Source: Caulobacter sp. RHG1 (GTDB taxonomy: Bacteria > Pseudomonadota > Alphaproteobacteria > Caulobacterales > Caulobacteraceae). Taken from it: a DNA stretch of 64,000 bases. Position 1 is the first letter of the stretch. Every line of letters starts with the position of its first letter. The stretch is from NCBI RefSeq assembly GCF_013181195.1, contig NZ_SMZP01000005.1, positions 248,001 through 312,000 on the forward strand, in the 5' to 3' direction. A program made the translations under genes and the position numbers. The notes beneath the pieces were generated by a model. That model worked only from the letters and a program-made list of their open reading frames with translations, ran no database searches and was not told where the DNA came from. Below are positions 43,106 through 54,531 of this stretch, piece after piece.

Positions 43106-45528
43106 AGGTCGAAACCCATGCGATAGCCAGCCCGCTCGACGATCGCCGCCGTCAGACGCTCGATCGCATGAGCAGCGGCGCCGTCGACACGCCCCGTTTC
43201 CGGCTCAAAACCAATCTCGTCGTCGGTCAGGTCGGCCAGCGGCGCGAAAGCGGCCACACGCCCCCAGAACATCGAGCCGGCCGCGAACGGCGTCTCGGGC
43301 TGAGGCTTCAGGCGCATGCGCGCCGACAGGCGTTCGACGTGCGGCCAGTTGTTGTCCATCACGCCCGGGTCGCCCATCTGCATCCGCGCATCCGAAGCCG
43401 CCAGCAGGCCCAGTTTCGGATCGCCGGAGAAGGCGATCAGCGCCGCAGTCGTCGCCTCGGGACCGGCCAGCCCGTCGACCAGCCGCGTGCGCCACAGGTC
43501 GCCCTTGGCCTGGTCGGGCGAGCGCTTGGAGTGCAACTTGCAGAAGACGTCGTAGCCGAGCGTGCGCGCCCGACGCAGAGCCTCGACGAATGGCCGGATG
43601 TCGCGGCCTCGGTTCTCGGCCACGAAGACGTAGGCCTTGGGGAACGCCTTGCGCAGCGCCGCCAGATCCTCGTCGCTCCAGGTCTCGGACACCGAGACCT
43701 GCAGGTCGGCCTTCTCGGACAGCGGAGCGAGGCGCTCGGCGAACCAGTCCGTCAGTTCGGGATAGTAGAGGTGCAGCAGCACCGCCGTGTCGGACCGCTT
43801 CTGGAACCCGGCCTGCGCCTCCACGATCAGCGGATGGTCATCGGCGATCTTGGGGGCATAGGCGCTCATCGCCGTACGGGTGGCGTGCAGATAGCCGTGG
43901 CCGTACCAGCGGTCGGGCTCGAGATAGGCGCCCTCGGCCCACTCGTTCCAGGCGTTGACGAACACCACCGCTTCGCCCGGCGGATGGCGTTTCTCGCTGT
44001 GGCTCAGCGCGCCCGACAGCCAGCGCAGGTACGATGGCGGCGTCGCGTCGTGGAAGGCGTGGCCGCTCCACGGCTTGCGGGCGTGGTTGTCCCAGCCGGG
44101 CATGACGCCGGGCACGAAGGCCGTATCGACGTCGCGCAGCTGCTCCAGCTTGCGCTCGACCACACGCGGGAAGTCGAAGACCTTGCCGGTGAACTCAGCG
44201 TGCAGCGGGGTCACTTTGTCGGTGATCTCGTCGGTGTCGATGGCGTGCGGCGGGAAGTCGATGATCCCGTCGAAGCCGTGGCTCTCATAGTCCGAGAACC
44301 CGAACGCCGTCGTGCACAGCAGGCGGATCTCGCCCAGACCCAGCTCGCGGGCCAGAACGCGCCAACGTTGCGTCGTGGCCTTGGCCTCGGGGAACAGCTC
44401 GGGGCGATAGACCACCAGCACCGGCTTGCCGCCGATCTTCAGGTAGCGCGGATCGACCATGTGTCGGGCCAGATCGCGGAAGACGGCCAGGTCGTCTTCC
44501 GGCGAGTGCTGCTGGGCGATCAGGATGTCCTGCTCCTGGCCATCCCAGCGCCGCGACCAGTTCTCGTTGGCCCAGCACAGGCAGAACGGCAGATCCAGCG
44601 TCGGATCGGCCAGATAGAGCTCGATCGGCGTCTCCATCAGGCGCTTGCCGGCGAACCAGTAGTAATGGAAGCAGAAGGCTGAGATCCCCGCGCGTTTGGC
44701 CAGCTCGACCTGCTGGGCGATCGGGGCGCGGTGGCGCAGGTCGTAGAAGCCCAGGTCCGCCGGCAAGCGCGGCTGGTAGTGGCCGACGAACTGCGGCTGG
44801 GCCTTGGAGACGTTGGTCCACTCGGTAAAGCCCTTGCCCCACCAGGCTTCGTTCTCCGGGAACGGATGGAACTGCGGCAGGTAGAAAGCCACCAGCTTGG
44901 GGGCGTCCGCCTTCAGCCGGATCTGATCGGCGATCGGCGCGCCGTAGTGGACGCTGCGCAGGTTGCGAGCCACGGCGTTGGCGTGAAGATAGGTCTCGCG
45001 CCAGGCCCCGCCGCCGCGCGGCGTGCGCGGACCTTTCGGCTTGGAGCCCAGGCCGCGAAGCTTGCGGTAGGCGGCGGCGACCGGTTCGCGCAGCGGGCCC
45101 AGCACCGGCTTCAGCGCGTCGATCAGCGGCCCGGCCGCGCCGCGCGGGTCCGCGCCCAAGGCGCCCGAGACCGAGACCTCGAAACGGGTGACCGTCAGCT
45201 GGCAGGCGGTGTCGGACGGGTCCAGGCGCAGGCGTAGAAGCTGGCGACCACGCGCTGGCAGAACGGCGAACAGGCCGTTGGGACCGTCCTTCAGCGCGGC
45301 GCGCGAAATCCCGGAAAAGCCCTCGCCCCAGTCGGCCCAGACCGTCGGGTTGGTCGGCGCGCCGGCCTGCAGGTCGAACGCGACCTCGACGCGGGCCGAG
45401 CGGGCGCCGCGGAAGGCCTGGCGCTGAGCCTTGGTCGGGGTCCAGATCAGCTGGCCGCCTGGCTGTACGGCCAGGACGCCGCCCTCGGCGACGATCCCCT
45501 GCTCAGGCTGCAGCTGGGCCGCGCTCAC
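43102..45528 (-). CDS. WbsX-type plus RgpF-type two-domain polysaccharide biosynthesis protein
   Basis: 808 residues from GTG 45528, which overlaps the methyltransferase stop (GTGA). Residues ~1-115 are a beta-rich region. About 175-540 match the WbsX/GH99-like domain: LVAFYLPQFHPFPENEAWWG, GFTEWTNVSKAQPQFVGHYQ, CLCWANENWSRRWDGQEQDI and VFVNAWNEWAEGAYLEPD. About 555-800 match rhamnan-synthesis RgpF: AVLLHLYYPELTDWF, VFVAENRGRDIRPFVEALRR, VFCKLHSKRSPDQAKGDLWR and AAGSMFWGRVAAFAPL. Such fusions are frequent in O-antigen clusters and are thought to add sugars or modify rhamnose-containing chains. The exact linkage is unknown. Confidence 0.85.
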   Translation of the reverse strand: MSAAQLQPEQGIVAEGGVLAVQPGGQLIWTPTKAQRQAFRGARSARVEVAFDLQAGAPTNPTVWADWGEGFSGISRAALKDGPNGLFAVLPARGRQLLRLRLDPSDTACQLTVTRFEVSVSGALGADPRGAAGPLIDALKPVLGPLREPVAAAYRKLRGLGSKPKGPRTPRGGGAWRETYLHANAVARNLRSVHYGAPIADQIRLKADAPKLVAFYLPQFHPFPENEAWWGKGFTEWTNVSKAQPQFVGHYQPRLPADLGFYDLRHRAPIAQQVELAKRAGISAFCFHYYWFAGKRLMETPIELYLADPTLDLPFCLCWANENWSRRWDGQEQDILIAQQHSPEDDLAVFRDLARHMVDPRYLKIGGKPVLVVYRPELFPEAKATTQRWRVLARELGLGEIRLLCTTAFGFSDYESHGFDGIIDFPPHAIDTDEITDKVTPLHAEFTGKVFDFPRVVERKLEQLRDVDTAFVPGVMPGWDNHARKPWSGHAFHDATPPSYLRWLSGALSHSEKRHPPGEAVVFVNAWNEWAEGAYLEPDRWYGHGYLHATRTAMSAYAPKIADDHPLIVEAQAGFQKRSDTAVLLHLYYPELTDWFAERLAPLSEKADLQVSVSETWSDEDLAALRKAFPKAYVFVAENRGRDIRPFVEALRRARTLGYDVFCKLHSKRSPDQAKGDLWRTRLVDGLAGPEATTAALIAFSGDPKLGLLAASDARMQMGDPGVMDNNWPHVERLSARMRLKPQPETPFAAGSMFWGRVAAFAPLADLTDDEIGFEPETGRVDGAAAHAIERLTAAIVERAGYRMGFDL

Positions 45529-46217
45529 CGGCGCCCTCGCAGCAGCCGCGTCCAGAAGCCGGCGGGCCGCGCGACGCGCTTGCGGACCACGACGGCCGCC
45601 TGGGAAAAGCGCCCGGGACCGACATAGCGGATCACCTCGCCGTCGTGCGGCGCGGCGGCGCGAGCCACGGCCTTGGCCCCCAGGACCGGGTCGGTCATCA
45701 GCACGATCAGCCCGCCCGGGGCCAGCACCCGCAGCAGCTCGGCCATCCAGAGACCGAGGACGTCCGGGCAGGCGTCGGCCAAGGCGGACGGGGCGGTGAT
45801 CAGGCGGAATTCCGCATCCTCGAACGGCAGCGGCTTGCCGATCGTCGCGACCTCGAACTGACCGGGCAGGTCGCCGCTCCGGCAGAAGGCGACGCGCTCG
45901 GGATCCAGATCCATGCCGACCATGTCGCCGGCCGGGAAGTCCCGCAGGAAGAACCGCCCCACTTCGCCCCAGCCGCAACCGAAGTCGAGGTAGCCGCGCC
46001 CCTGGCACTCGCGCCAGTCGCGACCGTCCATGCTTTCGTGCGCGAAACGGTAAACCTCGGCCGCCTGCTCCAGGCCGCTGGGGCTGGGCGGCAGGCGGGG
46101 AAACAGCAGGCCGCTCTGGACCCGCTGGGCCACCGAGTGCTGCAGGCGCGCGATCCAGGCGTCGGAGGCTACGCTCCGGACATCGTCATGGTCGACGCGT
46201 CGGGCGGCGGCGTTCAT
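45525..46217 (-). CDS. SAM-dependent class I methyltransferase
   Basis: 230 residues from ATG 46217, which overlaps the ABC ATPase stop (ATGA). The Rossmann motifs are YLDFGCGWGEVGRFFLRDFP (motif I), GMDLDPERVAFCR (acidic residue binding ribose), FRLITAPSALADACPDVLGL (motif II-III) and LLRVLAPGGLIVLMTDPV. In ABC-dependent O-polysaccharide clusters, methyltransferases often cap the non-reducing end and stop chain growth, which is plausible here, but a sugar or lipid target cannot be excluded. Confidence 0.82.
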   Translation of the reverse strand: MNAAARRVDHDDVRSVASDAWIARLQHSVAQRVQSGLLFPRLPPSPSGLEQAAEVYRFAHESMDGRDWRECQGRGYLDFGCGWGEVGRFFLRDFPAGDMVGMDLDPERVAFCRSGDLPGQFEVATIGKPLPFEDAEFRLITAPSALADACPDVLGLWMAELLRVLAPGGLIVLMTDPVLGAKAVARAAAPHDGEVIRYVGPGRFSQAAVVVRKRVARPAGFWTRLLRGRR

Positions 46218-46990
46218 GCAGGAAGCGCCGCCTGAGCCTGGGCGGCCAGGGCCTGGTTGCGCTCGAGCCATTCCTCGGTCGTGCCCAGGAAGACGATGTG
46301 GCCGCCCTGCAGCTCGCACACCCGGTTGCAAACCCGGCTGACCAGGTCGTGGTCGTGGGTGGCGATGACCACGATCTTGGCGTCCTGCACCATCTGGTGC
46401 ATGCGCTGGGCGGCTTTCTGCACGAAGGCGGCGTCGCCGGCGCTGAGCCACTCGTCCAGCACCAGGATGTCGGCCTCGAACTCGGTGGCGACTGCGAACA
46501 TCAGGCGCGCCAGCATGCCGGCCGAATAGGTGCGCACCGGCAGGTGCAGGAAGTCGCCCAGGCCGGAGAATTCGGCGATCGCGCCCACGCGGCTGTCGAT
46601 CACCTTGCGCGACAGGCGGCGCATCAAACCCAGCTTGTGAATGTTGCGAAGGCCCGTGGCCTCCATGTCGATGCCGGCGTTGATGGCGATCATCGAGGTG
46701 ATGTCGCCGTCGATCGTCAGCTCGCCGCGCGTCGGCGAGTAGATGCCGGCGATCACCTTCAAGAGCGTGGTCTTGCCCGAGCCGTTGTGGCCGACCAGCG
46801 CAATGCGGTCGCCCTCGTTGATCTCGAGATTGATGCCCGACAGCGCCTTCACCGCGGCGACGTCGCCGGCGGCCTTGTACATCTTGCCGCCGACCGCGAG
46901 GTTGAACATGGCGCTGCGCAGCGACTGCGAACGCAGGCTGTAGACGAAATAGTCGAGATCGACGTCGGTCAGCTTGATCTGGTGCGTCAT
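46214..46990 (-). CDS. wzt: Polysaccharide ABC exporter, ATPase subunit (Wzt-like)
   Basis: 258 residues from ATG 46990. Walker A is ALVGHNGSGKTTLLKVIAGI, the signature is RTYSAGMLARLMFAVAT, Walker B is ILVLDEWLSAGDAAF, and the H-loop is IVVIATHDHDL. The YSAGM signature and DEWL Walker B are typical of the polysaccharide/teichoic-acid exporter ATPases (Wzt, KpsT, TagH). It has no long C-terminal carbohydrate-binding domain, unlike E. coli O9a Wzt, so export may not depend on a terminal cap. Nine bases after the permease gene. Confidence 0.9.
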   Translation of the reverse strand: MTHQIKLTDVDLDYFVYSLRSQSLRSAMFNLAVGGKMYKAAGDVAAVKALSGINLEINEGDRIALVGHNGSGKTTLLKVIAGIYSPTRGELTIDGDITSMIAINAGIDMEATGLRNIHKLGLMRRLSRKVIDSRVGAIAEFSGLGDFLHLPVRTYSAGMLARLMFAVATEFEADILVLDEWLSAGDAAFVQKAAQRMHQMVQDAKIVVIATHDHDLVSRVCNRVCELQGGHIVFLGTTEEWLERNQALAAQAQAALPA

Positions 46991-46999
46991 CGCTCGCTC

Positions 47000-47791
47000 C
47001 TACAGCCAGAAGACCACGCGCTTGCCGAACTTGGCCAGCAGCAGGAGGGCGATCAGGGCGAAGACGCCGGTAGTGCCGAGCGTCCACCACCAGTCCATGA
47101 GCAGCGGCGCCTTGCCCGTCAGGGGCGCGCGCAGCAGCTCGATCTGGTGGGCCAGCGGGTTGAAATCGGCCACCCAGCGTCGCTTCTCGCTCATCTGCTC
47201 GCGCAGCCAGAACACCGGGGTGATGTAGAAGATCATCTGGACCAGGAAGCCCATCATGTAGCCGATGTCGCGGAAGCGCGTCGACGGAATGGCGATGATG
47301 AAGCCCAGGAAGCAGACATTCAGCAGGATCAGGGCCACGCCCGGCAACAGCGTCCAGTGCGGCAGGGTGAACCGCCCCAGCACCAGCATCATCGCCCAGA
47401 AGGCCAGCATCTGGGTCACGAAGTTGGTGATCGCCTTCAAGCCGTGCAGGAAGACGTAGAAGCTGAGCGGCAGCCGCTGGCTCTGCATCAGGCCGGCGTT
47501 GAACAGGAAGATCGCCTGGGCGTCGGCGATGGTCACGCCGACCAGCGACCAGGCCAGCAGGCCCGCGACCACCTGCGGATAGCTCTTGGACAGGTCCACG
47601 CCCATCAGGCCGCCGACGATGAAGGCCAGGGCGAAGGCGACGACCAGCAGGTTACAAGCCATCCAGAAGGGGCCCAGGATCGACCGCTGGAAACGCGAGG
47701 TCGTCTGGTCCAGGCCGAGCCGCCACCACAGGGGCGCGAGACGGATGCCGTCTCCCACGTCCTTGAACGCCGCCTTCAGGGAACTCGGCAT
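47000..47791 (-). CDS. wzm: Polysaccharide ABC exporter, membrane subunit (Wzm-like)
   Basis: 263 residues from ATG 47791; the frame continues to 47848 but that extension has no ribosome site. About six membrane helices of the ABC-2 type, with QTTSRFQRSILGPFWMACNL after the N-terminal amphipathic region, GFLVQMIFYITPVFWLREQM and NPLAHQIELLRAPLTGKAPL. It forms the inner-membrane channel with the Wzt-like ATPase for a lipid-linked polysaccharide, possibly the smooth LPS or capsule of the cell envelope. First gene of the operon. Confidence 0.9.
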   Translation of the reverse strand: MPSSLKAAFKDVGDGIRLAPLWWRLGLDQTTSRFQRSILGPFWMACNLLVVAFALAFIVGGLMGVDLSKSYPQVVAGLLAWSLVGVTIADAQAIFLFNAGLMQSQRLPLSFYVFLHGLKAITNFVTQMLAFWAMMLVLGRFTLPHWTLLPGVALILLNVCFLGFIIAIPSTRFRDIGYMMGFLVQMIFYITPVFWLREQMSEKRRWVADFNPLAHQIELLRAPLTGKAPLLMDWWWTLGTTGVFALIALLLLAKFGKRVVFWL

Positions 47792-48036
47792 GAGGTCTTT
47801 CTCTTGGCGCCTTTCGGCGGTCAGCAAGGCGCCTCCATACAGAGCCAAGCCGTTCGAAACAAATGATTTGCAGCCGCCGGGGGCGTGGAACCGGGGATAT
47901 GTTGCGTAAAAACTTTAGTCAGCGAGCGAACCATCTCGCGGAGGTCGATCGCCTCAAGCTTTTCCATCGGGAGCTTTACGCCAAATTCGCACATCTGGGT
48001 TGATCATGGCGTCGTCATTATCGTGTCACGAGTTCC

Positions 48037-49773
48037 ATGGCCTCTTCGCCCCTGGCTTTCTCCGCCCCCTCCTCCGCATCGCCGAGCGCCGGCGACGTCG
48101 GCGCACGCCTGGAAGCCGCGCGCGGCGCGATCGAGGGCCGCTTCCTGGAGGTCGGCGACGTTCTGTCGACGGTGGTCGACGGCATGAACGCCTTGATCTC
48201 GGCTCTGGATCGCATGCGCGACGGGATCAGCGGCGGCGAGGTCGCGGCCGCCACCCGCCAGCTAGGCGAAGCGTCTTCCACCCTGAAATCCCTGCCCGAC
48301 ATGCTGCGCGAACGGCGCGGCCGCCTGGGTGAGCTGGTCAAGGTCGGCGACGCCCTGTCCGAGCGCATCGACGAGATGCGCCAGCACCTGGCCTACCTCC
48401 GGGTCTTCGGGGTCAACATCAAGATCACCTCGGGCGGCATCGTCGCCGCCGGGCCGGAGTTCGCGATCTTCGCCCAGGAGATCTGCGACTGCATCGAGCT
48501 GGGCCGTGGCCAGCTGGACACCTTCCGCACCGATCTCTCGGGCCTCGACACCGCCCTGCGCGGCGCGCTCAGCCAAGAGGACGCCCTGGGCCGCCGCTGC
48601 GAGGACCTGCTGCCGGCCGTGCCCGACGCCCTCAGCGGCCAGGCCGAGGCCATTGCCGCCCATCAGGCCCGGATCGCCGTGATCACTGAGCAGGTCGCCG
48701 GCCTGGCCCGCGAAGTCCGCAAGAAGATCGGCGCCGCCCTGGCCGCCCTGCAGATCGGCGACATCACTCGCCAGCGCATCGAACACGTACAGCTGGGCCT
48801 GCGCCTGCTGGCCTCACCGCAGGTCGCCGCCCTGCCGGCCCAGGCGCGCGATCGCCTGTCGGGCTTCATGAACCGCCTGCTGGCCGCCCAGCTGTCGGCG
48901 ACCATCGAGGACTTCCACCGCGACGTCTCGCGGATCGGCGACAATGTCGGGGCCATCGCGCTCGACGCTGGCGAGATCCTGAAGCTGCGCGACCACGCCC
49001 AAGGCCGCTCGGCCGACGGTGACGCCAGCTTCCTGCGCGGCCTGGAGGCCAGCGTCGGCCAGGCCTTCGCCCTGGTGGACGATATCGACGCCGGGGAACG
49101 CCAGGCCGAACACGTCGGCCAGGCCGCCGCCCAGTCCGCTCAAGAGCTGTCGGCCCAGATCGCCGCCATCCAGAACATGCGCGCCGACGTGCAGATGATG
49201 GCCCTGAACACCACGCTGAAATGCTCGCGCATCGGCGAGACCGGCAAGCCGCTGGGCGTCATCGCCATCGAGCTGCGCCAGCACGCCACCCATCTGGAAA
49301 CCTCGGCCGCCCGCACCCTGACGGCGCTGGAATCGCTCGCCGCTTCCGCCGAGGGCCAGGCCGCCCAAGCCCGCGGGGCCGGCGGCGCGGCCCAAGCCTC
49401 GGCCGCCCTCCGCGACGCCGTCGACCGCATCCGCACGACAGGCGACGCGGTCGAGGGCGACCTGGCCGACGCCGCCCGTCAAGGCGGCGAGGTCGTGGAT
49501 ATGCTGCGCCGCGCCGCCGCCCGCTTCGACTTCCAGCGCCAGATCGGCGTCTTCCTCGACCAGAGCGCCGACGCCCTGGCGCGCGAGGCGGGCCCCGAGG
49601 ATGCGCGTCTGGACGACGTGATGACCGTGCTGTCGCCGATGCTGGCGGACATGGCCCGCGCCTACACCATGGCCCAAGAACGCGAGGTCCATGCCGCGCT
49701 GACGGCGGAGTTGGGTGAGGTGCTGGTCGAGACGGTGGTCAAGGCCGTCGAGGACGACGACGTCTTCTTCTGA
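48037..49773 (+). CDS. Soluble MCP-like protein with two divergent hairpin-tip segments
   Basis: 578 residues from ATG 48037, with no membrane segment and an almost all-helical, Ala-rich sequence. Residues ~118-155 (HLAYLRVFGVNIKITSGGIV, GPEFAIFAQEI) and ~387-425 (MMALNTTLKCSRIGETGKPL, GVIAIELRQHATHLETS) both follow the rhythm of the methyl-accepting receptor hairpin tip (LALNAAIEAARAGE...GFAVVA.EVR). About 238-252 reads QIGDITRQRIEHV, a segment seen in CheA-linked coiled-coil proteins. The protein may bind CheA/CheW of the convergent operon as a cytoplasmic receptor or adaptor; the usual CheW-contact residues are only partly kept. It converges with cheB. Confidence 0.65.
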   Translation: MASSPLAFSAPSSASPSAGDVGARLEAARGAIEGRFLEVGDVLSTVVDGMNALISALDRMRDGISGGEVAAATRQLGEASSTLKSLPDMLRERRGRLGELVKVGDALSERIDEMRQHLAYLRVFGVNIKITSGGIVAAGPEFAIFAQEICDCIELGRGQLDTFRTDLSGLDTALRGALSQEDALGRRCEDLLPAVPDALSGQAEAIAAHQARIAVITEQVAGLAREVRKKIGAALAALQIGDITRQRIEHVQLGLRLLASPQVAALPAQARDRLSGFMNRLLAAQLSATIEDFHRDVSRIGDNVGAIALDAGEILKLRDHAQGRSADGDASFLRGLEASVGQAFALVDDIDAGERQAEHVGQAAAQSAQELSAQIAAIQNMRADVQMMALNTTLKCSRIGETGKPLGVIAIELRQHATHLETSAARTLTALESLAASAEGQAAQARGAGGAAQASAALRDAVDRIRTTGDAVEGDLADAARQGGEVVDMLRRAAARFDFQRQIGVFLDQSADALAREAGPEDARLDDVMTVLSPMLADMARAYTMAQEREVHAALTAELGEVLVETVVKAVEDDDVFF

Positions 49774-49806
49774 GGTAACAAGCACCGCCTTCCTAGGCGC
49801 AAGGCC

Positions 49807-51772
<1,966 letters not shown>

Positions 51773-51828
51773 GGAGAAGATCCCTTCTGGATCGAAGCCC
51801 GTCTTGATGGGGCTTAGGCGGCCAGTCC

Positions 51829-52314
51829 TTAGGCAGCCTGGGCGAGGAAGGCGGCGTCCTGGCTGGTCAGCAGCCGGGCCAGGTCGAAGATGACCACGAA
51901 GCTGCCAACCCCAGAAGACGAGTCGCGCCGCACGACGCCGCGGATATATTCCGAGCGCCAGGGCACGCCGATGTCGGGCGCATCCTCGATCTGCGCCTCG
52001 GCGAAGGCGGCCACCTCGATGACCCGATCGGCGACCAGGCCCAGCGACAGCGTGCGACCGTCGGCGGGCACGTCGACCACCAGGATCCGGGTGGCCGGAC
52101 CGGGCTCGACCGCCGGCAGGCCCAGCTTGCGACGCAGGTCCAGGGTCGGGGTGCCGCGCCCGCGCACGTCCGTCAGCCCCAGCAGATAGGCGGGGCCCTC
52201 GGGGATGGCGAACGGCTCGGCGTAGTCGAGGATTTCCCGGACATAGGCCACCGGGACCGCGAACACCTCGGCCCCGAGGCCGAGGGTCACGAACTGGCCT
52301 TCAGCCTGGCTCAA
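51829..52314 (-). CDS. cheW: Chemotaxis coupling protein CheW, copy 1
   Basis: 161 residues from TTG 52314, which overlaps the receptor stop (TTGA). A single CheW domain: [40 protein letters not shown] (NxRG-like strand), [20 protein letters not shown] and [12 protein letters not shown]. It links receptors to CheA. The second CheW, at 54029-54520, flanks the receptor gene on the other side; two couplers beside one receptor could set different stoichiometry or partners. Confidence 0.92.
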   Translation of the reverse strand: MSQAEGQFVTLGLGAEVFAVPVAYVREILDYAEPFAIPEGPAYLLGLTDVRGRGTPTLDLRRKLGLPAVEPGPATRILVVDVPADGRTLSLGLVADRVIEVAAFAEAQIEDAPDIGVPWRSEYIRGVVRRDSSSGVGSFVVIFDLARLLTSQDAAFLAQAA

Positions 52315-54011
52315 GAGCCGTAGGCCTTGAAGTCGGCGTCGTCGGCGTCCGGGCCGCCGCTGGTCAGGTCCAGGGCGAAGCCAGCCGCGCGAGCTTGCTG
52401 AGCGGCGACACCGCCCGAGCGAGCGGCCGGCTTGGCCGGGGCCTTGCGGGCCGGCGTGCTGACCGAAGCCGAGGGACGCTTCGCGGCCGGACGGGCGGCC
52501 GGACGCGAGCGATGACCGCCATCGTCGGTGCGGAAGTAGGCGATCGAGGCCTGCAGCTCTTCGGCCTGAGCCGCCAGCTCTTCAGACGTCGCCGACATCT
52601 CTTCCGAGGCGCTGGCGTTCTGCTGGGTGACCTTGTCCAGTTGCTGGATGGCTTCGTTGATCTGCGAGGAGCCGATGTCCTGCTCGCGGCAGGCGGCGCT
52701 GATCTCGGCGACCAGTTCGGCGGTCTTGCGGATGTCCGGCACCAGGCTGGTCAGCATCTCGCCGGCCGACTGGGCGGCCTTGACGGTGTCGGTCGAGACC
52801 GCGCTGATCTCGGCGGCGGCCGTCTGGCTGCGTTCGGCCAGCTTGCGCACTTCCGAGGCGACCACGGCGAAGCCGCGGCCATGCTCGCCGGCCCGGGCGG
52901 CCTCGACGGCTGCGTTCAGGGCCAGCAGATCGGTCTGGCGCGCGATCTCCTGCACGATGGTGATCTTCTCGGCAATGGTCTGCATCGCGTCGACGGCCTT
53001 GGCCACGGCCTTGCCGGAGGTTTCCGCGTCGATCGCCGACTGGCGGGCGATCTTCTCGGTCTGGGTGGCGTTGTCGGCGTTCTGCTTGATGTTGGCGGCC
53101 ATCTCTTCCATCGAGGCGGAGGCCTGTTCGGCGGCCGAGGCTTGCTCGGTGGCGCCCTGGCTCATCTGCTCGGCGGTGGCCGAGAGCTCCTGGCTGCCGG
53201 CCGAGACGTTCTCCGAGGCCGAGATGGCGTCGGCGACCACGCCGCGCAGGCGCTCGATCATGATGTTGACGTGACCCAGCAGGTCGCCGATCTCGTCGTT
53301 GGTGGTGATGGCCACCGACTTGGTCAGATCGCCCTCGGCGACGGTCTTCACCGCGTCTTGAGCGCGGTTCAGGCCCTTGCTGACGGTCAGCGAGATGTAG
53401 ATGGCGGCGACGGCGGCGCCCAGCAGCGACACGACCGACAGGCCGATCAACAGGTTGCGGGTGGCGGCGTAGTCGGCGTCGCCCTTGGCGGTGGCGGCGT
53501 CCAGTTGGGCCTTCGACAGGTCCACCAGTTCCTGGGCGCGTTCACCCGCCTCGATGACGGACTTGCGGCCTTCGGTCATCGACAGCGCGCCCGCGCCGGC
53601 GGCGTTGCCCGCCCGCGTTAGGGCCAGCACCCGGCCGTGGACTTCCACCAGTTGATCGAAGGACGCGCCCAGGGCCTGCCACTTCGGCTTGCCTTCGGCT
53701 GTCGCCATGCCCTCGGCCTTGGCCAGCAGGGTCTCGAACGCCTGGCGTTCCTTCTGGACGGTGGCTTCAAACTTCTCGACCTCGGCCGGCGCGCCGACCA
53801 GGATCATGTTCTTCTCGGAGCGCACGACGTTCAGCAGGTGAATGTTCAGCTGCTGGGCCATTTCCAGGCGGGCGGCCGGCCCGTTGGCCATCTCGTTCAT
53901 GGCCTTGTTGGTGTTGGAGAGGCTGCTGATGCCGAACGCGTTGCCGATCATCATCAGGACGATGACGACGCCGAACGCCAGGGCAAGCTGAAGCTTGATG
54001 GTCAGTCGCAT
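52311..54011 (-). CDS. Methyl-accepting chemotaxis protein
   Basis: 566 residues from ATG 54011, preceded by GGAG; a TTG at 54032 that overlaps the CheW stop is an alternative. The first membrane segment is [19 protein letters not shown], followed by a ~150-residue four-helix periplasmic domain ([20 protein letters not shown], 4HB-type), a second segment [20 protein letters not shown], a HAMP domain, and the signalling domain with the tip [20 protein letters not shown] and [17 protein letters not shown]. The tail is rich in Ala, Pro and Arg and lacks a CheR-tethering pentapeptide. It senses an unknown ligand and controls CheA through CheW. Confidence 0.95.
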   Translation of the reverse strand: MRLTIKLQLALAFGVVIVLMMIGNAFGISSLSNTNKAMNEMANGPAARLEMAQQLNIHLLNVVRSEKNMILVGAPAEVEKFEATVQKERQAFETLLAKAEGMATAEGKPKWQALGASFDQLVEVHGRVLALTRAGNAAGAGALSMTEGRKSVIEAGERAQELVDLSKAQLDAATAKGDADYAATRNLLIGLSVVSLLGAAVAAIYISLTVSKGLNRAQDAVKTVAEGDLTKSVAITTNDEIGDLLGHVNIMIERLRGVVADAISASENVSAGSQELSATAEQMSQGATEQASAAEQASASMEEMAANIKQNADNATQTEKIARQSAIDAETSGKAVAKAVDAMQTIAEKITIVQEIARQTDLLALNAAVEAARAGEHGRGFAVVASEVRKLAERSQTAAAEISAVSTDTVKAAQSAGEMLTSLVPDIRKTAELVAEISAACREQDIGSSQINEAIQQLDKVTQQNASASEEMSATSEELAAQAEELQASIAYFRTDDGGHRSRPAARPAAKRPSASVSTPARKAPAKPAARSGGVAAQQARAAGFALDLTSGGPDADDADFKAYGS

Positions 54012-54028
54012 GGGGAAACTCCGGCCGC

Positions 54029-54520
54029 TCAACGGTTCGGCGAAAGGGGTGTGACCGAGGCCGTGCGGCCGCGGGCGGTGAAGATCTGGTCGAGGTCGGG
54101 CAGGACGATTACGTCGCCGTCCCGCCGAACCAGGCGTCGGATGAAGTCGGTGCGCCAGCGAAGGCCGACCCGCGGCGCGTCCTCGGTGTCGTTGGCGGCG
54201 ATGTCGGTGACCTCGTGAACCTTGTCGGCGCGCAGACCGATCAGGGCCGCCTCGCCGTCCAGCGGATGCTCGATGACCACGATGCGGCTGTCGATGCCCG
54301 GCGCCGACGGCTCCATGTCGAAGGCCAGGTGCAGGTCGACCAGCGGGATCACGCGGCCGCGAAAGTTGATGACCGCCGCCACGAACGGCGGCGCGCCAGG
54401 CACAGCGGTCTCCGGCAGCAGGTCCAGGACCTCGCGCACGAGACCGGCCTCCAGCGCGAAGGTCTCGCCTTGCAGATCAAACGTCAGGGCCTGAATGGTT
54501 TGGGCTTGGATAGTGCTCAT
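54029..54520 (-). CDS. cheW: Chemotaxis coupling protein CheW, copy 2
   Basis: 163 residues from ATG 54520, with GAGGGGAGC immediately upstream; longer frames run into cheA. A CheW domain with [40 protein letters not shown] (the NxRG strand), [20 protein letters not shown] and [13 protein letters not shown]. Its [12 protein letters not shown] start and [10 protein letters not shown] hairpin are closer to classical CheW than copy 1. Links receptors with CheA. Eleven bases after cheA. Confidence 0.94.
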   Translation of the reverse strand: MSTIQAQTIQALTFDLQGETFALEAGLVREVLDLLPETAVPGAPPFVAAVINFRGRVIPLVDLHLAFDMEPSAPGIDSRIVVIEHPLDGEAALIGLRADKVHEVTDIAANDTEDAPRVGLRWRTDFIRRLVRRDGDVIVLPDLDQIFTARGRTASVTPLSPNR

Positions 54521-54531
54521 GATGCTCCCCC

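Noticed and set aside
45531..46008. Extension of the WbsX-RgpF frame upstream to 46008
   Set aside because: It overlaps the methyltransferase in another frame; GTG 45528 overlaps that stop as in the neighbouring genes.
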